A model generated the notes under the pieces. The model saw nothing but the letters and a program-made list of their open reading frames with translations. It had not been told where the DNA came from and made no database searches. 38,246 nucleotides of DNA from a virus. The stretch covers positions 1 to 38,246 of IMG/VR virus record IMGVR_UViG_3300021962_000269, one strand, 5' to 3'. Made by a program: the position numbers and the translations under genes. Each line of letters begins with the position of its first letter. Position 1 is the first letter of the stretch. Of this stretch, positions 6,881 to 15,351 are shown in pieces.

Positions 6881-8440
6881 TTACTTATTTAATAAATCCT
6901 CAGCGGGAAAAGTATAATTACCATTAACAATGTTGGTGTTTTTGTTACTAAAAACTAATGTTCCTTTATTGTCACGGTGGAAAACTAAATAATCTACTTT
7001 GTATCTTTTTACGTTTCCTGTATCATAAACCGTAATAATACCATCCTTTTCTTCTGTTCTTGAAAATGGTTTTATTTGTGCGGTCTTCTCAATACCATCT
7101 ATTTTAATAATGGCATCGACACCACCCAACATATCATTAACATCTCCAAGTTCACCAACTTTTAAAACCTCATCAGTTCCAAAAATTTTCTTCATATTAT
7201 CAACGGCATTGACCTCTCTTTTGTCTCCAAACTTATTTGTGGTGTCTAATCCTGACATTAATGTTTTGAATGTTGAAGCTTCAGGATTAAAAATTCTATA
7301 TCTAAACTCAATCAAATATTTGATTAGTCTTTCAGTTTCTTTAAGTTGAACTTCAGGTTTTTGTCCAACCATATTGATTGTATCTACTCCGTATTTTTTT
7401 AAAACCTCATTGATGTCGTTCACAAGTGTACAAAACGCAGTGTAGTTAGTATTCAATTTATTAATTACCGACCTACCGGGTTGTTCGTAATCATAAACGC
7501 CAGACATTTGTCCTTCACCGTATTGATTTTTTTCATACCAAAAATCGGCAAACACTTCTTTAAGAATATTCATAATTGCAAACATGAATTTTTTCTTAAC
7601 CTCAGGGTTTGTGTTGAATATTTGTCTGTATGTGTTTACTTGAGATGCGTTACAACCTCTTGAAGCTCCTTCAATAATAATATTTTTTACATCACGGGTT
7701 TCATTAATTTTTTTTTTCGTTTTAGAATCAAATCTAAAATTAATAAAACTCCAATTGATAACTGTAAAGAAATTTTTGACGTACTCGTCTCGTTTGTTAC
7801 GGTACTTCAAATAATATGCGTGTTCCCATAAATCCAATCCCAACAAAGGATATCCACCATCGGTAATTGAATTCATCAATGGGTTATCTTGATTTCTTGT
7901 TGTCATGATTTTTAAATCACCACTTTTAGTTAAAACTAACCAAACCCAACCTGAACCAAATACGGTTTTAGCTTTTCTTGTAAATTCTTGTTTGAATTTC
8001 TCGTAGTCACCATATTTTTTTACAATTTTATCGTAAACAGGACCATTAGGTTTTTGTTGTTTTGGTGATAACATTTTCCAAAATAACTCGTGGTTATATG
8101 CTCCACCAGCATTGTTGTGAATGGTAACATTATATCTTGAAATACCCTTGATGATATTTTCTAAATCTAAATCTTTGTCTTTAATTTTTTCGAGTGCCAA
8201 ATTTAATTTTTCAACATAACCTTTGTAGTGTTTGTTGTAGTGGGTATTCATAGTTTCACTATCGATAAATCTTGAGAGTGCTGAGTATGAATATGGTAAT
8301 CTTTCTACTTTAATTTTTGTTGTTGATTCTTTTTTGGCTTCGTCGATTTGTTGGGTGTCACCACTACTTGGTAGGTCTGTTATTAACTTTTCCAACTCCT
8401 CAATCTTTTTTCTTTGTTTTGTAAATTTCATTTTTTTCAT
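6881..8440 (-). CDS. Superoxide dismutase (Mn type) fused to a C-terminal PD-(D/E)XK-like domain
   Basis: 519 residues. Residues ~45-232 are a complete iron/manganese superoxide dismutase: metal ligands H67 (THYNKHY), H117 (AYNHELFW), D203 and H207 (LDLWEHAYY). NNAGG and NQD (Q184) are the manganese-type discriminators, in contrast to the AAQ pattern of iron enzymes. A typical bacterial enzyme would end near here. Instead ~285 residues follow: a helical region (~250-395), then E409, D442 (GGVDAIIKID) and Q455-x-K457 (AQIKPF), the spacing of a PD-(D/E)XK nuclease core. Residues 1-40 are charged and helical, with IDEA (32-35) resembling a T4 prohead protease site. A TATTTATT element lies 5 bases before the first ATG and 14 before the second (8431), so translation may begin at the second. 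It sits between gp13 and the helicase. The dismutase call is firm; the nuclease call is tentative. Confidence 0.85.
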   Translation of the reverse strand: MKKMKFTKQRKKIEELEKLITDLPSSGDTQQIDEAKKESTTKIKVERLPYSYSALSRFIDSETMNTHYNKHYKGYVEKLNLALEKIKDKDLDLENIIKGISRYNVTIHNNAGGAYNHELFWKMLSPKQQKPNGPVYDKIVKKYGDYEKFKQEFTRKAKTVFGSGWVWLVLTKSGDLKIMTTRNQDNPLMNSITDGGYPLLGLDLWEHAYYLKYRNKRDEYVKNFFTVINWSFINFRFDSKTKKKINETRDVKNIIIEGASRGCNASQVNTYRQIFNTNPEVKKKFMFAIMNILKEVFADFWYEKNQYGEGQMSGVYDYEQPGRSVINKLNTNYTAFCTLVNDINEVLKKYGVDTINMVGQKPEVQLKETERLIKYLIEFRYRIFNPEASTFKTLMSGLDTTNKFGDKREVNAVDNMKKIFGTDEVLKVGELGDVNDMLGGVDAIIKIDGIEKTAQIKPFSRTEEKDGIITVYDTGNVKRYKVDYLVFHRDNKGTLVFSNKNTNIVNGNYTFPAEDLLNK

Positions 8441-8445
8441 TTTTT

Positions 8446-8453
8446 AATAAATA
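8446..8453 (-). promoter_or_regulatory. TATTTATT putative late promoter element of the superoxide dismutase gene
   Basis: TATTTATT on the minus strand, in the 32-base gap between the SNF2 helicase stop and the dismutase gene, followed by an A-run. Its presence suggests that the dismutase is expressed with virion genes rather than early with the helicase upstream. Confidence 0.45.
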
Positions 8454-8472
8454 ACCCCAAAAAGGAATTACT

Positions 8473-10230
8473 TTATCTTCGTCGGGATATTGAGTTAAGA
8501 ATTTCTTCTAAAATACCCCCCTTATCTTCATTATCACCCATTACGGTGGAAATAATATTTTTCTTTTTAGTTAAGATATCATATATCACTCCTTCAATAG
8601 TATTATCAAATAGAGGATAAAAAATAGAAACATTAGATTTTTGTCCGTAACGGTACGCTCTGTCCTCTGCTTGTGCGTGGTCTGCAGGTACAAATGATAA
8701 ATCATTCATGATTACAGCTTCGGCTGCGGTTAAGGTGATACCGACACCGGCCGCTTTTAAGTTACCGATGAAAACTTTTATTTTATCATTTTCTTGGAAT
8801 TGGTCCACGGAGTTCTGTCTTGCGGGTTTACTCATGGAACCGTCCAATGTAACTGCCGTCTTACCAAAATGTTCTTTGATTTGATTTAAAGTGTTTGTGA
8901 AGTTTGTAAAAATAATAACTTTTTTTCCTTGTTCGATGATGTTTTCAGCAACCTCGATTGTGTGTTTTATTTTTTCTTCAGCCATAACTTGTCTAACCTT
9001 CATCAGTTTTGAAAACTGAACGGTTAGCGATTTTGACTCTTCAGAGGTTTCATACCAATTATAGTACTCACCCATAAGGGCTTCATATTGTTTTGACTTT
9101 AAATTTAAATAAACTGGTGTGATAATTTTATCAGGTAAATCTAAGATGTCTTCTTTGAGTCTTCTTAATACTTGTGGTTTTGTTCTGTCACGCAACTCTT
9201 CTAAGTTAGAAGCTCCATCCAATTTCCAAACTTTTCTATTACCAACTTTAAACTGATAACCTTCACAGTATCTTCTGACATATGCCATCCAATTCCAAGC
9301 AACTGGTGAATCAACTAAATCCAACAAGTTGAAGTAGTTGATAGGTCTTGATGTCATCGGTGTTCCTGTCAGTAACCAAATTCTACCAATTTTTTTACAA
9401 ATTTCATTTACGATTTTTGTTCTCTGTGCTTGTTTGTTTTGAATGTAGTGTGCTTCGTCCACGACAACCAAATCAAAATTCTCATTAATAATTTGTGAAT
9501 TTTTTAAGTCTTTGGAATCGTAAAAGTTTTTAAGAATGTCGTAGTTGACAATAACATAATCGCCTGACTCCCAATTCTTACCTTCAACTATTGAAACCTT
9601 TTTATCTGTATAGTTGGCGATTTCTCTTTGCCAGTTAATCTTCAAAGATGCTGGACAAATAATTAAAACTTTATTTGCCCTTGTTTCCAAAGACGCAATT
9701 ACGGTTGAAGTTGTTTTACCCAAACCCATATCGTCAGCCAAAATAAATTTGTCATTTGATACTAATTTTTTGATTGCTTCTTTTTGGTGTTCCAACGGTG
9801 GTCGTTGAGTGTACTTTGAATAATCAATTTCAACTACCTTTTCCCTGTTTGGAATAATTGCCGCTTTTGGTAACCAAAAGTCGTGAAGGTCTTCTGATTC
9901 AAATAACTTACCAAACAGGTGAAACGCTTTATCTTTCTCGGCCAAAATTTTCTCGACATAAATCTGTTCAGGTTGACGAGTTAATAATTTGTCTTCCATC
10001 ATTCTTTTGGCGAAATACTTATCCAACGGAACCCACTTACGAGCAACCTTTGGAACAATCTTATGGAAATCTATAACGTAGTCGGCTTGTGGTCGAGTAA
10101 TTTTATAATGTTTCTGAGTTTCAACTTTTCTTTTAATACCAAGTATATAATTATTAAACCCCTCGTATGTCTCCAAAATACGAAGTGCCCTGATTTCAGG
10201 GATGTTAGATTTAATAGATTGTTCCTGCAT
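8473..10230 (-). CDS. SNF2-family DNA helicase/translocase
   Basis: 585 residues. Residues 1-140 form an N-terminal region without a recognised fold. The ATPase core follows: LEHQKEA (Q motif-like), Walker A GLGKT (169-173), Ia ICPASLKINW, DEAH box (258-261), motif III LTGTP (287-291), then in the second RecA lobe VIIFTNF, GVGITLTAAE and the arginine-finger motif QAEDRAYRYGQ. This order and the final motif are typical of SWI2/SNF2 proteins, especially the SMARCAL1-like group that anneals or remodels forked DNA. T4 has UvsW for fork regression and branch processing; this protein may fill that role, but it belongs to a different helicase family, so I do not give it that name. No nuclease domain is visible. 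It is the first gene of the leftward block and has its own possible sigma70-like promoter, fitting earlier expression than its neighbours. Confidence 0.92.
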   Translation of the reverse strand: MQEQSIKSNIPEIRALRILETYEGFNNYILGIKRKVETQKHYKITRPQADYVIDFHKIVPKVARKWVPLDKYFAKRMMEDKLLTRQPEQIYVEKILAEKDKAFHLFGKLFESEDLHDFWLPKAAIIPNREKVVEIDYSKYTQRPPLEHQKEAIKKLVSNDKFILADDMGLGKTTSTVIASLETRANKVLIICPASLKINWQREIANYTDKKVSIVEGKNWESGDYVIVNYDILKNFYDSKDLKNSQIINENFDLVVVDEAHYIQNKQAQRTKIVNEICKKIGRIWLLTGTPMTSRPINYFNLLDLVDSPVAWNWMAYVRRYCEGYQFKVGNRKVWKLDGASNLEELRDRTKPQVLRRLKEDILDLPDKIITPVYLNLKSKQYEALMGEYYNWYETSEESKSLTVQFSKLMKVRQVMAEEKIKHTIEVAENIIEQGKKVIIFTNFTNTLNQIKEHFGKTAVTLDGSMSKPARQNSVDQFQENDKIKVFIGNLKAAGVGITLTAAEAVIMNDLSFVPADHAQAEDRAYRYGQKSNVSIFYPLFDNTIEGVIYDILTKKKNIISTVMGDNEDKGGILEEILNSISRRR

Positions 10231-10247
10231 TGAACTAAATAATTAAA

Positions 10248-10276
10248 AAGATAATCAAATTTGTAATATTTATCAA
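10248..10276 (-). promoter_or_regulatory. Possible sigma70-like promoter of the SNF2 helicase gene
   Basis: On the minus strand TTGATA (10276 to 10271) and TATCTT (10253 to 10248) are 17 bases apart. The -35 hexamer shares bases with the late-type element of the divergent gp14 gene. The match is weaker than for gp43 and gp32. Confidence 0.35.
10267..10274 (+). promoter_or_regulatory. TATTTATC putative late promoter element of gp14
   Basis: TATTTATC ends only 4 bases before the gp14 ATG. If it works as a -10 element, transcription would start at or next to the start codon, giving a leaderless or nearly leaderless message. It overlaps the -35 element of the divergent helicase promoter. Confidence 0.45.
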
Positions 10277-10278
10277 GG

Positions 10279-10791
10279 ATGACACGCAGAGTCCCAATTA
10301 CACGATTAGAAAAATTCTTTGGACAGGATGATTTTGCCCTTGAAATTGAAATGGGTAGAGAATACCTCAATGGTGATTTAAACTTCACTTTAGTTTTATA
10401 TAGTGTTGATATACAGAAAACAAATAAGGATGATGTATATGGTGAAGTTATCAATGGAGGAATTCAGTTTGCACCTCCAGTTGAGTTTAGAGCATTAGTT
10501 CGTATTGAAGAAGCTACTAACCAATTCATTAATGGTAGTAGAATTATGCAGAACGAACCTGGTAATATGACCTTCTCTGTTTACCACAAAGAGTTGGAGG
10601 AACTTGCAATTGATATTAAAGTTGGTGATTATATAGGTTATTGGATTAAGGAAAATGAAATAAGATATTATAACGTAATCGATGCAGGTACACCTGACTA
10701 CGACAATAAACACACATATGGGGGGTATAAGAGTTTTTACTATACTTACACGGCAACCCCTGTTAGTATCAACGAGTTCAACGGATTATAA
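10279..10791 (+). CDS. 14: Neck protein gp14-like (head completion)
   Basis: 170 residues (T4 gp14 has 256). The arrangement matches gp14/neck-type adaptor proteins: an N-terminal segment with RVPITRLEKFFGQDDF, a core ending in FSVYHKELEELAIDIKVGDY, and a C-terminal beta region with IGYWIKENEIRYYNVIDAG and a Tyr-rich strand. The pattern of a receding helix, then a barrel that states units and limits (GDYI.....I.YYNV), is shared with cyanophage gp14 proteins as far as I can judge by eye. With gp13 it would form the ring between the head portal and the tail. Its stop overlaps the start of gp15 by one base (TAATG), indicating translational coupling. It is shorter than its T4 counterpart. Confidence rests heavily on position next to gp15 and gp18. 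Confidence 0.6.
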   Translation: MTRRVPITRLEKFFGQDDFALEIEMGREYLNGDLNFTLVLYSVDIQKTNKDDVYGEVINGGIQFAPPVEFRALVRIEEATNQFINGSRIMQNEPGNMTFSVYHKELEELAIDIKVGDYIGYWIKENEIRYYNVIDAGTPDYDNKHTYGGYKSFYYTYTATPVSINEFNGL

Positions 10792-11831
10792 TGGCACTAC
10801 CACCAAAAAAAATAAAAACAGACATTAATATCAATACGGTACCGACAGGTCTTGCCCGTAGAGAAGAACTTTTGTCTTATATCACAAAGGACGGAACTTA
10901 TCTTCCTAAATCAATATTACATGCTGATTTGGATAGGGGTATGTTGGACTTTGTAAAAAATGACTTGAAGTGTGTTGTTGAAGGTGCGGTCGTACCATCA
11001 GTAGATGTTATTATTACACTTCAAAATTGGGCTCAATTTTCTCAAACGTGGAATTTCCAAGATTTAAATGGTAATCCTGTACCGCCTTTTATTACAACAG
11101 TTAGACAGCCAGAAGTTAAGTACGGAAGTAATCCGTCACTAACATATACTATACCAAATAGAAGACAATTTTATTGGGCTAAAGTTCCAACTTGGGACGG
11201 ACAAAGAAAAGGTATGGATGTTTACAAAATCCCACAACCCGTTCCTGTCGATATAACATACCAAGTTAAAATTGTTTGTAACAGAATGAGAGAACTAAAT
11301 CAGTTCAATAGAATTGTGTTACAGAAATTTAGTTCAAGACAAGCATATACGTTTGTTAAGGGTAGTTACATACCTATTGTTTTACAAAATATTTCAGATG
11401 ACTCATCTATGGATGTAGATAAGAGAAAATATTATGTACAAACTTATGAATTTTTAATGATGGGTTTCTTGATTGATGAAGAAGAGTTTGAAGTTAAACC
11501 TGCGGTATCAAGATTATTGCAACTTATTGAGGTTGATACTAAGACAAGAGCAAGAAAAGTTAAGATGTCACCCGTTAGTCATTCAACTAATGTAGACTTC
11601 CAATTTAGTACGGGAGATACTCAGGTTATTCAAACATTCAATTATACTGCCAATATTTTTGTCACAGGAAAAGACAATGTGGATACATGGTCAGTATACA
11701 TCAATGATAACTATTATGGTGATGACGTATCTGAAATACAGATTAATACTGGTGATGTCTTAAGAATTGATATTACTAAAGACACTGTTGGTAATGTCTC
11801 AACATTGTTTACAACGGCAACATTACTTTAA
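10791..11831 (+). CDS. 15: Tail completion / sheath-stabilising protein gp15-like
   Basis: 346 residues (T4 gp15 has 272). T4 gp15 caps the finished tail tube and sheath and provides the docking surface for the neck. The central part fits: QPVPVDITYQVKIVCNRMRE followed by FNRIVLQKFSSRQAYTFVKG and, later, YVQTYEFLMMGFLIDEEEF, the conserved beta-core pattern of the family. The last ~90 residues (from about SHSTNVDFQFSTGD) look like an added beta domain that T4 lacks, possibly a surface decoration. The start codon overlaps the gp14 stop, so the two neck/tail-terminator proteins are made from one message in comparable amounts. The next plus-strand gene is the sheath. It converges with the 50-residue minus-strand gene and overlaps it by 4 bases. 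Confidence 0.68.
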   Translation: MALPPKKIKTDININTVPTGLARREELLSYITKDGTYLPKSILHADLDRGMLDFVKNDLKCVVEGAVVPSVDVIITLQNWAQFSQTWNFQDLNGNPVPPFITTVRQPEVKYGSNPSLTYTIPNRRQFYWAKVPTWDGQRKGMDVYKIPQPVPVDITYQVKIVCNRMRELNQFNRIVLQKFSSRQAYTFVKGSYIPIVLQNISDDSSMDVDKRKYYVQTYEFLMMGFLIDEEEFEVKPAVSRLLQLIEVDTKTRARKVKMSPVSHSTNVDFQFSTGDTQVIQTFNYTANIFVTGKDNVDTWSVYINDNYYGDDVSEIQINTGDVLRIDITKDTVGNVSTLFTTATLL

Positions 11832-11980
11832 TCTTCTCCGTAAATATCTTTCTTGGGTGAACAGTTTTTAACAATCAACTGTTCCAAAAACGCATACATT
11901 TTCAAACCGTTTTTATCACAATAGTTTTTGAGTATTGTGTGGGTTTGTTTTGATATTTTTAAGTTCTTAATTTCTTTCAT
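11828..11980 (-). CDS. Small ribbon-helix-helix-like protein
   Basis: 50 residues starting at the ATG at 11980. A longer frame with a hydrophobic N-terminus could be read from 12118, but it would cover the sheath promoter and begin in the sheath start region, so I reject it. KNLKISKQTHTILKNYCDKN, followed by LKMYAFLEQLIVKNC, has the strand-helix-helix pattern of MetJ/Arc-type DNA-binding proteins. Such proteins usually dimerise and bind operators. It lies on the opposite strand inside the late gp15-gp18 cluster, and its transcript would oppose gp15. A TATTTATT element (12031 to 12024, minus strand) is 43 bases upstream. Role in regulation is inference. Confidence 0.55.
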   Translation of the reverse strand: MKEIKNLKISKQTHTILKNYCDKNGLKMYAFLEQLIVKNCSPKKDIYGED

Positions 11981-12023
11981 AAAAAATAAGGCAGAAAAAA
12001 GGAAGAATTTTTTCTTACTACTT

Positions 12024-12031
12024 AATAAATA
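12024..12031 (-). promoter_or_regulatory. Possible late-type element for the ribbon-helix-helix-like gene
   Basis: TATTTATT on the minus strand, 43 bases before the start codon. It is one of two oppositely directed copies in the 128-base gap before the sheath gene. Confidence 0.3.
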
Positions 12032-12068
12032 TACTGCTGGAGTAAAGGTTTTTTTGAATTTTCTCAAA

Positions 12069-12076
12069 TATTTATA
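12069..12076 (+). promoter_or_regulatory. TATTTATA putative late promoter element of the sheath gene
   Basis: TATTTATA lies 32 bases before the gp18 ATG. The leader that would result is A-rich and ends in nine A residues directly before the start codon, with no Shine-Dalgarno sequence. Confidence 0.6.
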
Positions 12077-12108
12077 CAGAAAATAAATTCCGAAACTAAT
12101 AAAAAAAA

Positions 12109-15100
12109 ATGGCAACATCTAACAAAGTCTTCGTTTCTCCCGGTGTATATACATCAGAAAGAGATTTAAGTTTTGTAGCACAAAGTGTTGGTGTAACAAC
12201 TTTAGGTATCGTGGGTGAGACTTTAACGGGTCCCGCATTCGAACCAATCTTCGTAGCAAACTACGATGAATTTACAGCACTATTTGGTGGTACAAACCCA
12301 ACTAAATTCGTAAACACTCAAATTCCAAAGTACGAGGCAGCATACATCGCCAAAGCGTATCTATCACAATCTAATCAGTTGTTTGTGACAAGAGTTTTAG
12401 GTTTATCAGGTTATGATGCAGGACCGTCTTGGTCTATCACAATGCAAGCTAACTTGGACCCTACAACTATTTCAGCAACTACTGAACAAACTTGGTCTGT
12501 TTCATTTACAGGTTCTACAGGTGGAACTGTAACATTTGGAGCATTCCCATCACCACTTAGTACTTACATCGGTGACACAGTAACACTATTCAATGGAAGT
12601 TCAACTACCATGTCAGGACAATTGGCGTCATTTATTGTATCAGCATGTACTACAAACTCATTAAGTGCTTCTACTATGGGTCAGTGGGGTATTATGTCGG
12701 CATCAACATTTAATTCTTATACAGGTGCAGGTTACACAGGTGTTACTAATTTCTTAGGTACTTCAGGAACAACAACGGCAAATGCGGATTACACTGCAAG
12801 TACAATGGACACTTGGTACTACGCAGCGTTCGACCCACAATCAGGTAATGACTACGATGGTATATCATTCAACTCGGTTATTGGTGGCGACTTTGGTGCT
12901 ACAGCAACACCTGGTTCATTCTCAGGTACAGTTTCGGGAACAGTATTAAATTTCGTTGCTACTGCATATACAGATTATAACAATGTTGTAATTGCAACAC
13001 TCCGTTCAAGAGGTATAAACACCGATTCAAGTGGAGGACCAGTTTACACAGTATCAGGTACATCACAAGTTATTATGGATACTACAACAGGTTCATACTC
13101 AGATGTATTGGAAAACCCATATGCTTCATTTGCAATTTCAGGTGTTACAAACGATGGTGAAAACTTCAACTTTGAAACATCATTCTCAACATCTGACCCT
13201 GATTACATTTCTAAAGTATTTGGAATGACTAACTTTGGTAAACCAAGAACTGAAGTTCCATTATTCTTAGAAGAAACATTCTATAACTTAATGAATTGGA
13301 GTTACAGAAAGGGTTATGTTAGAGGTTTAAATCCAACATTAATTTCTTTACCTTCAGCAAGGGAAGACAACGGAACTAACTCATCAATTGCTTGGTATTT
13401 GGAACAGTACCAAACACCAGCTACACCATTTATAGTATCTGAACTTCGTGGTAACACAGTTTACAGATTATTTAGATTTGTATTAATTTCTGATGGTAAC
13501 TCAGCTAACCAACTTGTTAAGATATCAATCGCTAACATGTCATTTAATAACATGACTTTTGATATTATTGTAAGAGATTTCTACGATACAGATGCTAACC
13601 CAATCGTTCTTGAAAAATTCACTAACTGTACTATGGACCCAGGTTCTAACAGTTTCGTAGCTAAAAAGATTGGCACATCTAATGGTGAGTTCGAATTGAA
13701 GTCTAGTTTCATTATGGTTGAAATGGATGAGGACGCACCAATTGATTCTTTACCTTGTGGTTTTGAAGGATTTAACTTTAGAGAATACCAAGGAGCAAAT
13801 CCTCCATTCGTTATTTTCAAAACAGAGTACAACTACCCAGGTCAACAGATTTGGAACCCACCTTTCGGTACAACAACAGGTTCTGATAATACAACATTAT
13901 CTTCAGGAGATAACATAAGAAGAACATACTTAGGTATTTCTAACACAGTAGGTATTGATTATGATTTCTTCCAATACAAAGGAAAACAGAATCCAACTAA
14001 CTTGTGTTGTGCTACAGATAGTTTACCTTGGAACTACATTACTCCAGGTTTCCACATGGACTCAGGAGCAACTGCGGTTACCATCGCTAACATTTATGTA
14101 ACTTCAGGTCAAACAGCGTTTGAGTGTGGTTCAGCATCTTTCCAATCTGACCCAACAAACCAATCAAACCCATATTACAGAACTTTTGCAAGAAAATTCT
14201 CTGTAGTTGCTCAGGGTGGATTTGACGGATGGGACATTTATAGAGAATATAGAAGTAACACCGACACATTTATGTTAGGTCAACCAGGTTATTTAAAAGG
14301 CGCATCACCATTACAATCGGCTTCATATCCAAACGCAACAGGTTGGGGAGCATTCAAACAGATTACGGTTGGTGATAATACACAAGATTACGGTAACACT
14401 GACTTCTACGCATATTTAATCGGTCAACAAACATTTGCAAACCCTGAGGCAGTTAACATCAACGTATTTGTAACACCAGGTATTGATTATGTTAACAACT
14501 CAAACTTGGTTGAACAAGCTATTGATATGATTGAATCAGACAGAGCGGACTCACTTTACATCTGTACTACACCTGACTACGACATGTACGCACCAACAAC
14601 ATCTAATTTCCAAGCAGATTTCATCTACCCACAAGAGGCGGTTGACAACTTAGAAGAAAGTAATATTGATTCTAACTACACTGCAACTTATTACCCTTGG
14701 ATTTTGGTTAGAGACGGTGTAAATAACACTCAAGTATATATTCCACCAACTTCAGAAGTTGTTAGAAACTTGGCATTAACTGATAACATCGCATTCCCAT
14801 GGTTCGCAACTGCGGGTTACACAAGAGGTTTGGTAAATGCGGTTAAGGCTCGTGTGAAACTAACACAAGAAGCTCGTGATACTTTGTATGAAGGTAGAAT
14901 TAACCCAATCGCAACTTTCTCAGATGTAGGAACTGTAATTTGGGGTAACAAAACTCTACAAATCAGACAATCCGCACTTGACAGAATCAACGTAAGAAGA
15001 TTGTTGTTACAAGCTCGTAAGTTGATTTCAGCTGTGGCAGTAAGATTGTTGTTCGAACAAAATGACGAACAAGTAAGACAAGACTTCTTAGATTCTGTAA

Positions 15101-15291
15101 ACCCAATCTTGGATTCAATCAGAAGAGACAGAGGTTTGGTTGACTTCAGAGTTACTGTTTCAAACAGTCCTGAAGACATCGACGCTAACCAATTGGTTGG
15201 TAAGATTTACTTGAAACCAACAAGAGCTCTTGAATTCATCGACATCGAATTCTTGATTACTCCTACAGGAGCGTCTTTTGAAGACATTTAA
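12109..15291 (+). CDS. 18: Contractile tail sheath protein gp18-like, enlarged
   Basis: 1060 residues, against 659 in T4. It forms the contractile outer tube of the tail. The N-terminus (SPGVYTSERDLSFVAQSVGV, then LFVTRVLG) and the C-terminal ~130 residues (QSALDRINVRRLLLQARKLI through TRALEFIDIEF) are the conserved sheath parts: the N- and C-terminal arms link neighbouring subunits. The middle is expanded by Ser/Thr/Gly-rich material (about residues 105-340 and 470-800) that should form protruding surface domains, as the variable domains of T4 gp18 do. VIATLRSRG (about residue 300) is a sheath-family segment between them. The gene has its own late-type element and is followed by a strong terminator, consistent with a very abundant product. 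Confidence 0.95.
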   Translation: MATSNKVFVSPGVYTSERDLSFVAQSVGVTTLGIVGETLTGPAFEPIFVANYDEFTALFGGTNPTKFVNTQIPKYEAAYIAKAYLSQSNQLFVTRVLGLSGYDAGPSWSITMQANLDPTTISATTEQTWSVSFTGSTGGTVTFGAFPSPLSTYIGDTVTLFNGSSTTMSGQLASFIVSACTTNSLSASTMGQWGIMSASTFNSYTGAGYTGVTNFLGTSGTTTANADYTASTMDTWYYAAFDPQSGNDYDGISFNSVIGGDFGATATPGSFSGTVSGTVLNFVATAYTDYNNVVIATLRSRGINTDSSGGPVYTVSGTSQVIMDTTTGSYSDVLENPYASFAISGVTNDGENFNFETSFSTSDPDYISKVFGMTNFGKPRTEVPLFLEETFYNLMNWSYRKGYVRGLNPTLISLPSAREDNGTNSSIAWYLEQYQTPATPFIVSELRGNTVYRLFRFVLISDGNSANQLVKISIANMSFNNMTFDIIVRDFYDTDANPIVLEKFTNCTMDPGSNSFVAKKIGTSNGEFELKSSFIMVEMDEDAPIDSLPCGFEGFNFREYQGANPPFVIFKTEYNYPGQQIWNPPFGTTTGSDNTTLSSGDNIRRTYLGISNTVGIDYDFFQYKGKQNPTNLCCATDSLPWNYITPGFHMDSGATAVTIANIYVTSGQTAFECGSASFQSDPTNQSNPYYRTFARKFSVVAQGGFDGWDIYREYRSNTDTFMLGQPGYLKGASPLQSASYPNATGWGAFKQITVGDNTQDYGNTDFYAYLIGQQTFANPEAVNINVFVTPGIDYVNNSNLVEQAIDMIESDRADSLYICTTPDYDMYAPTTSNFQADFIYPQEAVDNLEESNIDSNYTATYYPWILVRDGVNNTQVYIPPTSEVVRNLALTDNIAFPWFATAGYTRGLVNAVKARVKLTQEARDTLYEGRINPIATFSDVGTVIWGNKTLQIRQSALDRINVRRLLLQARKLISAVAVRLLFEQNDEQVRQDFLDSVNPILDSIRRDRGLVDFRVTVSNSPEDIDANQLVGKIYLKPTRALEFIDIEFLITPTGASFEDI

Positions 15292-15304
15292 TAAATAAAA
15301 ACAA

Positions 15305-15331
15305 GGGGGGTTGTTTATCAACCCCTCTTTT
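15305..15331 (+). terminator. Intrinsic terminator after the sheath gene
   Basis: A GC-rich 7-bp stem (GGGGTTG/CAACCCC, extended by G-U and G-C pairs) with a TTTAT loop, followed by TTTT. It closes the sheath transcript 14 bases after the stop codon. Confidence 0.9.
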
Positions 15332-15351
15332 AGCCTAAACAAAGAAAAACC

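Noticed and set aside
6871-6886. Hairpin AAGTAA/TTACTT at the end of the dismutase gene as terminator
   Set aside because: The stem is short and all A/T except two pairs, with no T-run after it in the gene's direction.
8473-10230. UvsW as name for the helicase
   Set aside because: Motifs are those of SNF2 proteins (DEAH with QAEDRAYRYGQ), a different family from T4 UvsW, even if the role may be similar.
11828-12118. 96-residue protein with a hydrophobic N-terminal segment on the minus strand
   Set aside because: The extended N-terminus covers the sheath promoter region and is Phe/Lys-rich translation of A/T-rich intergenic DNA; the 50-residue version from 11980 is coherent.
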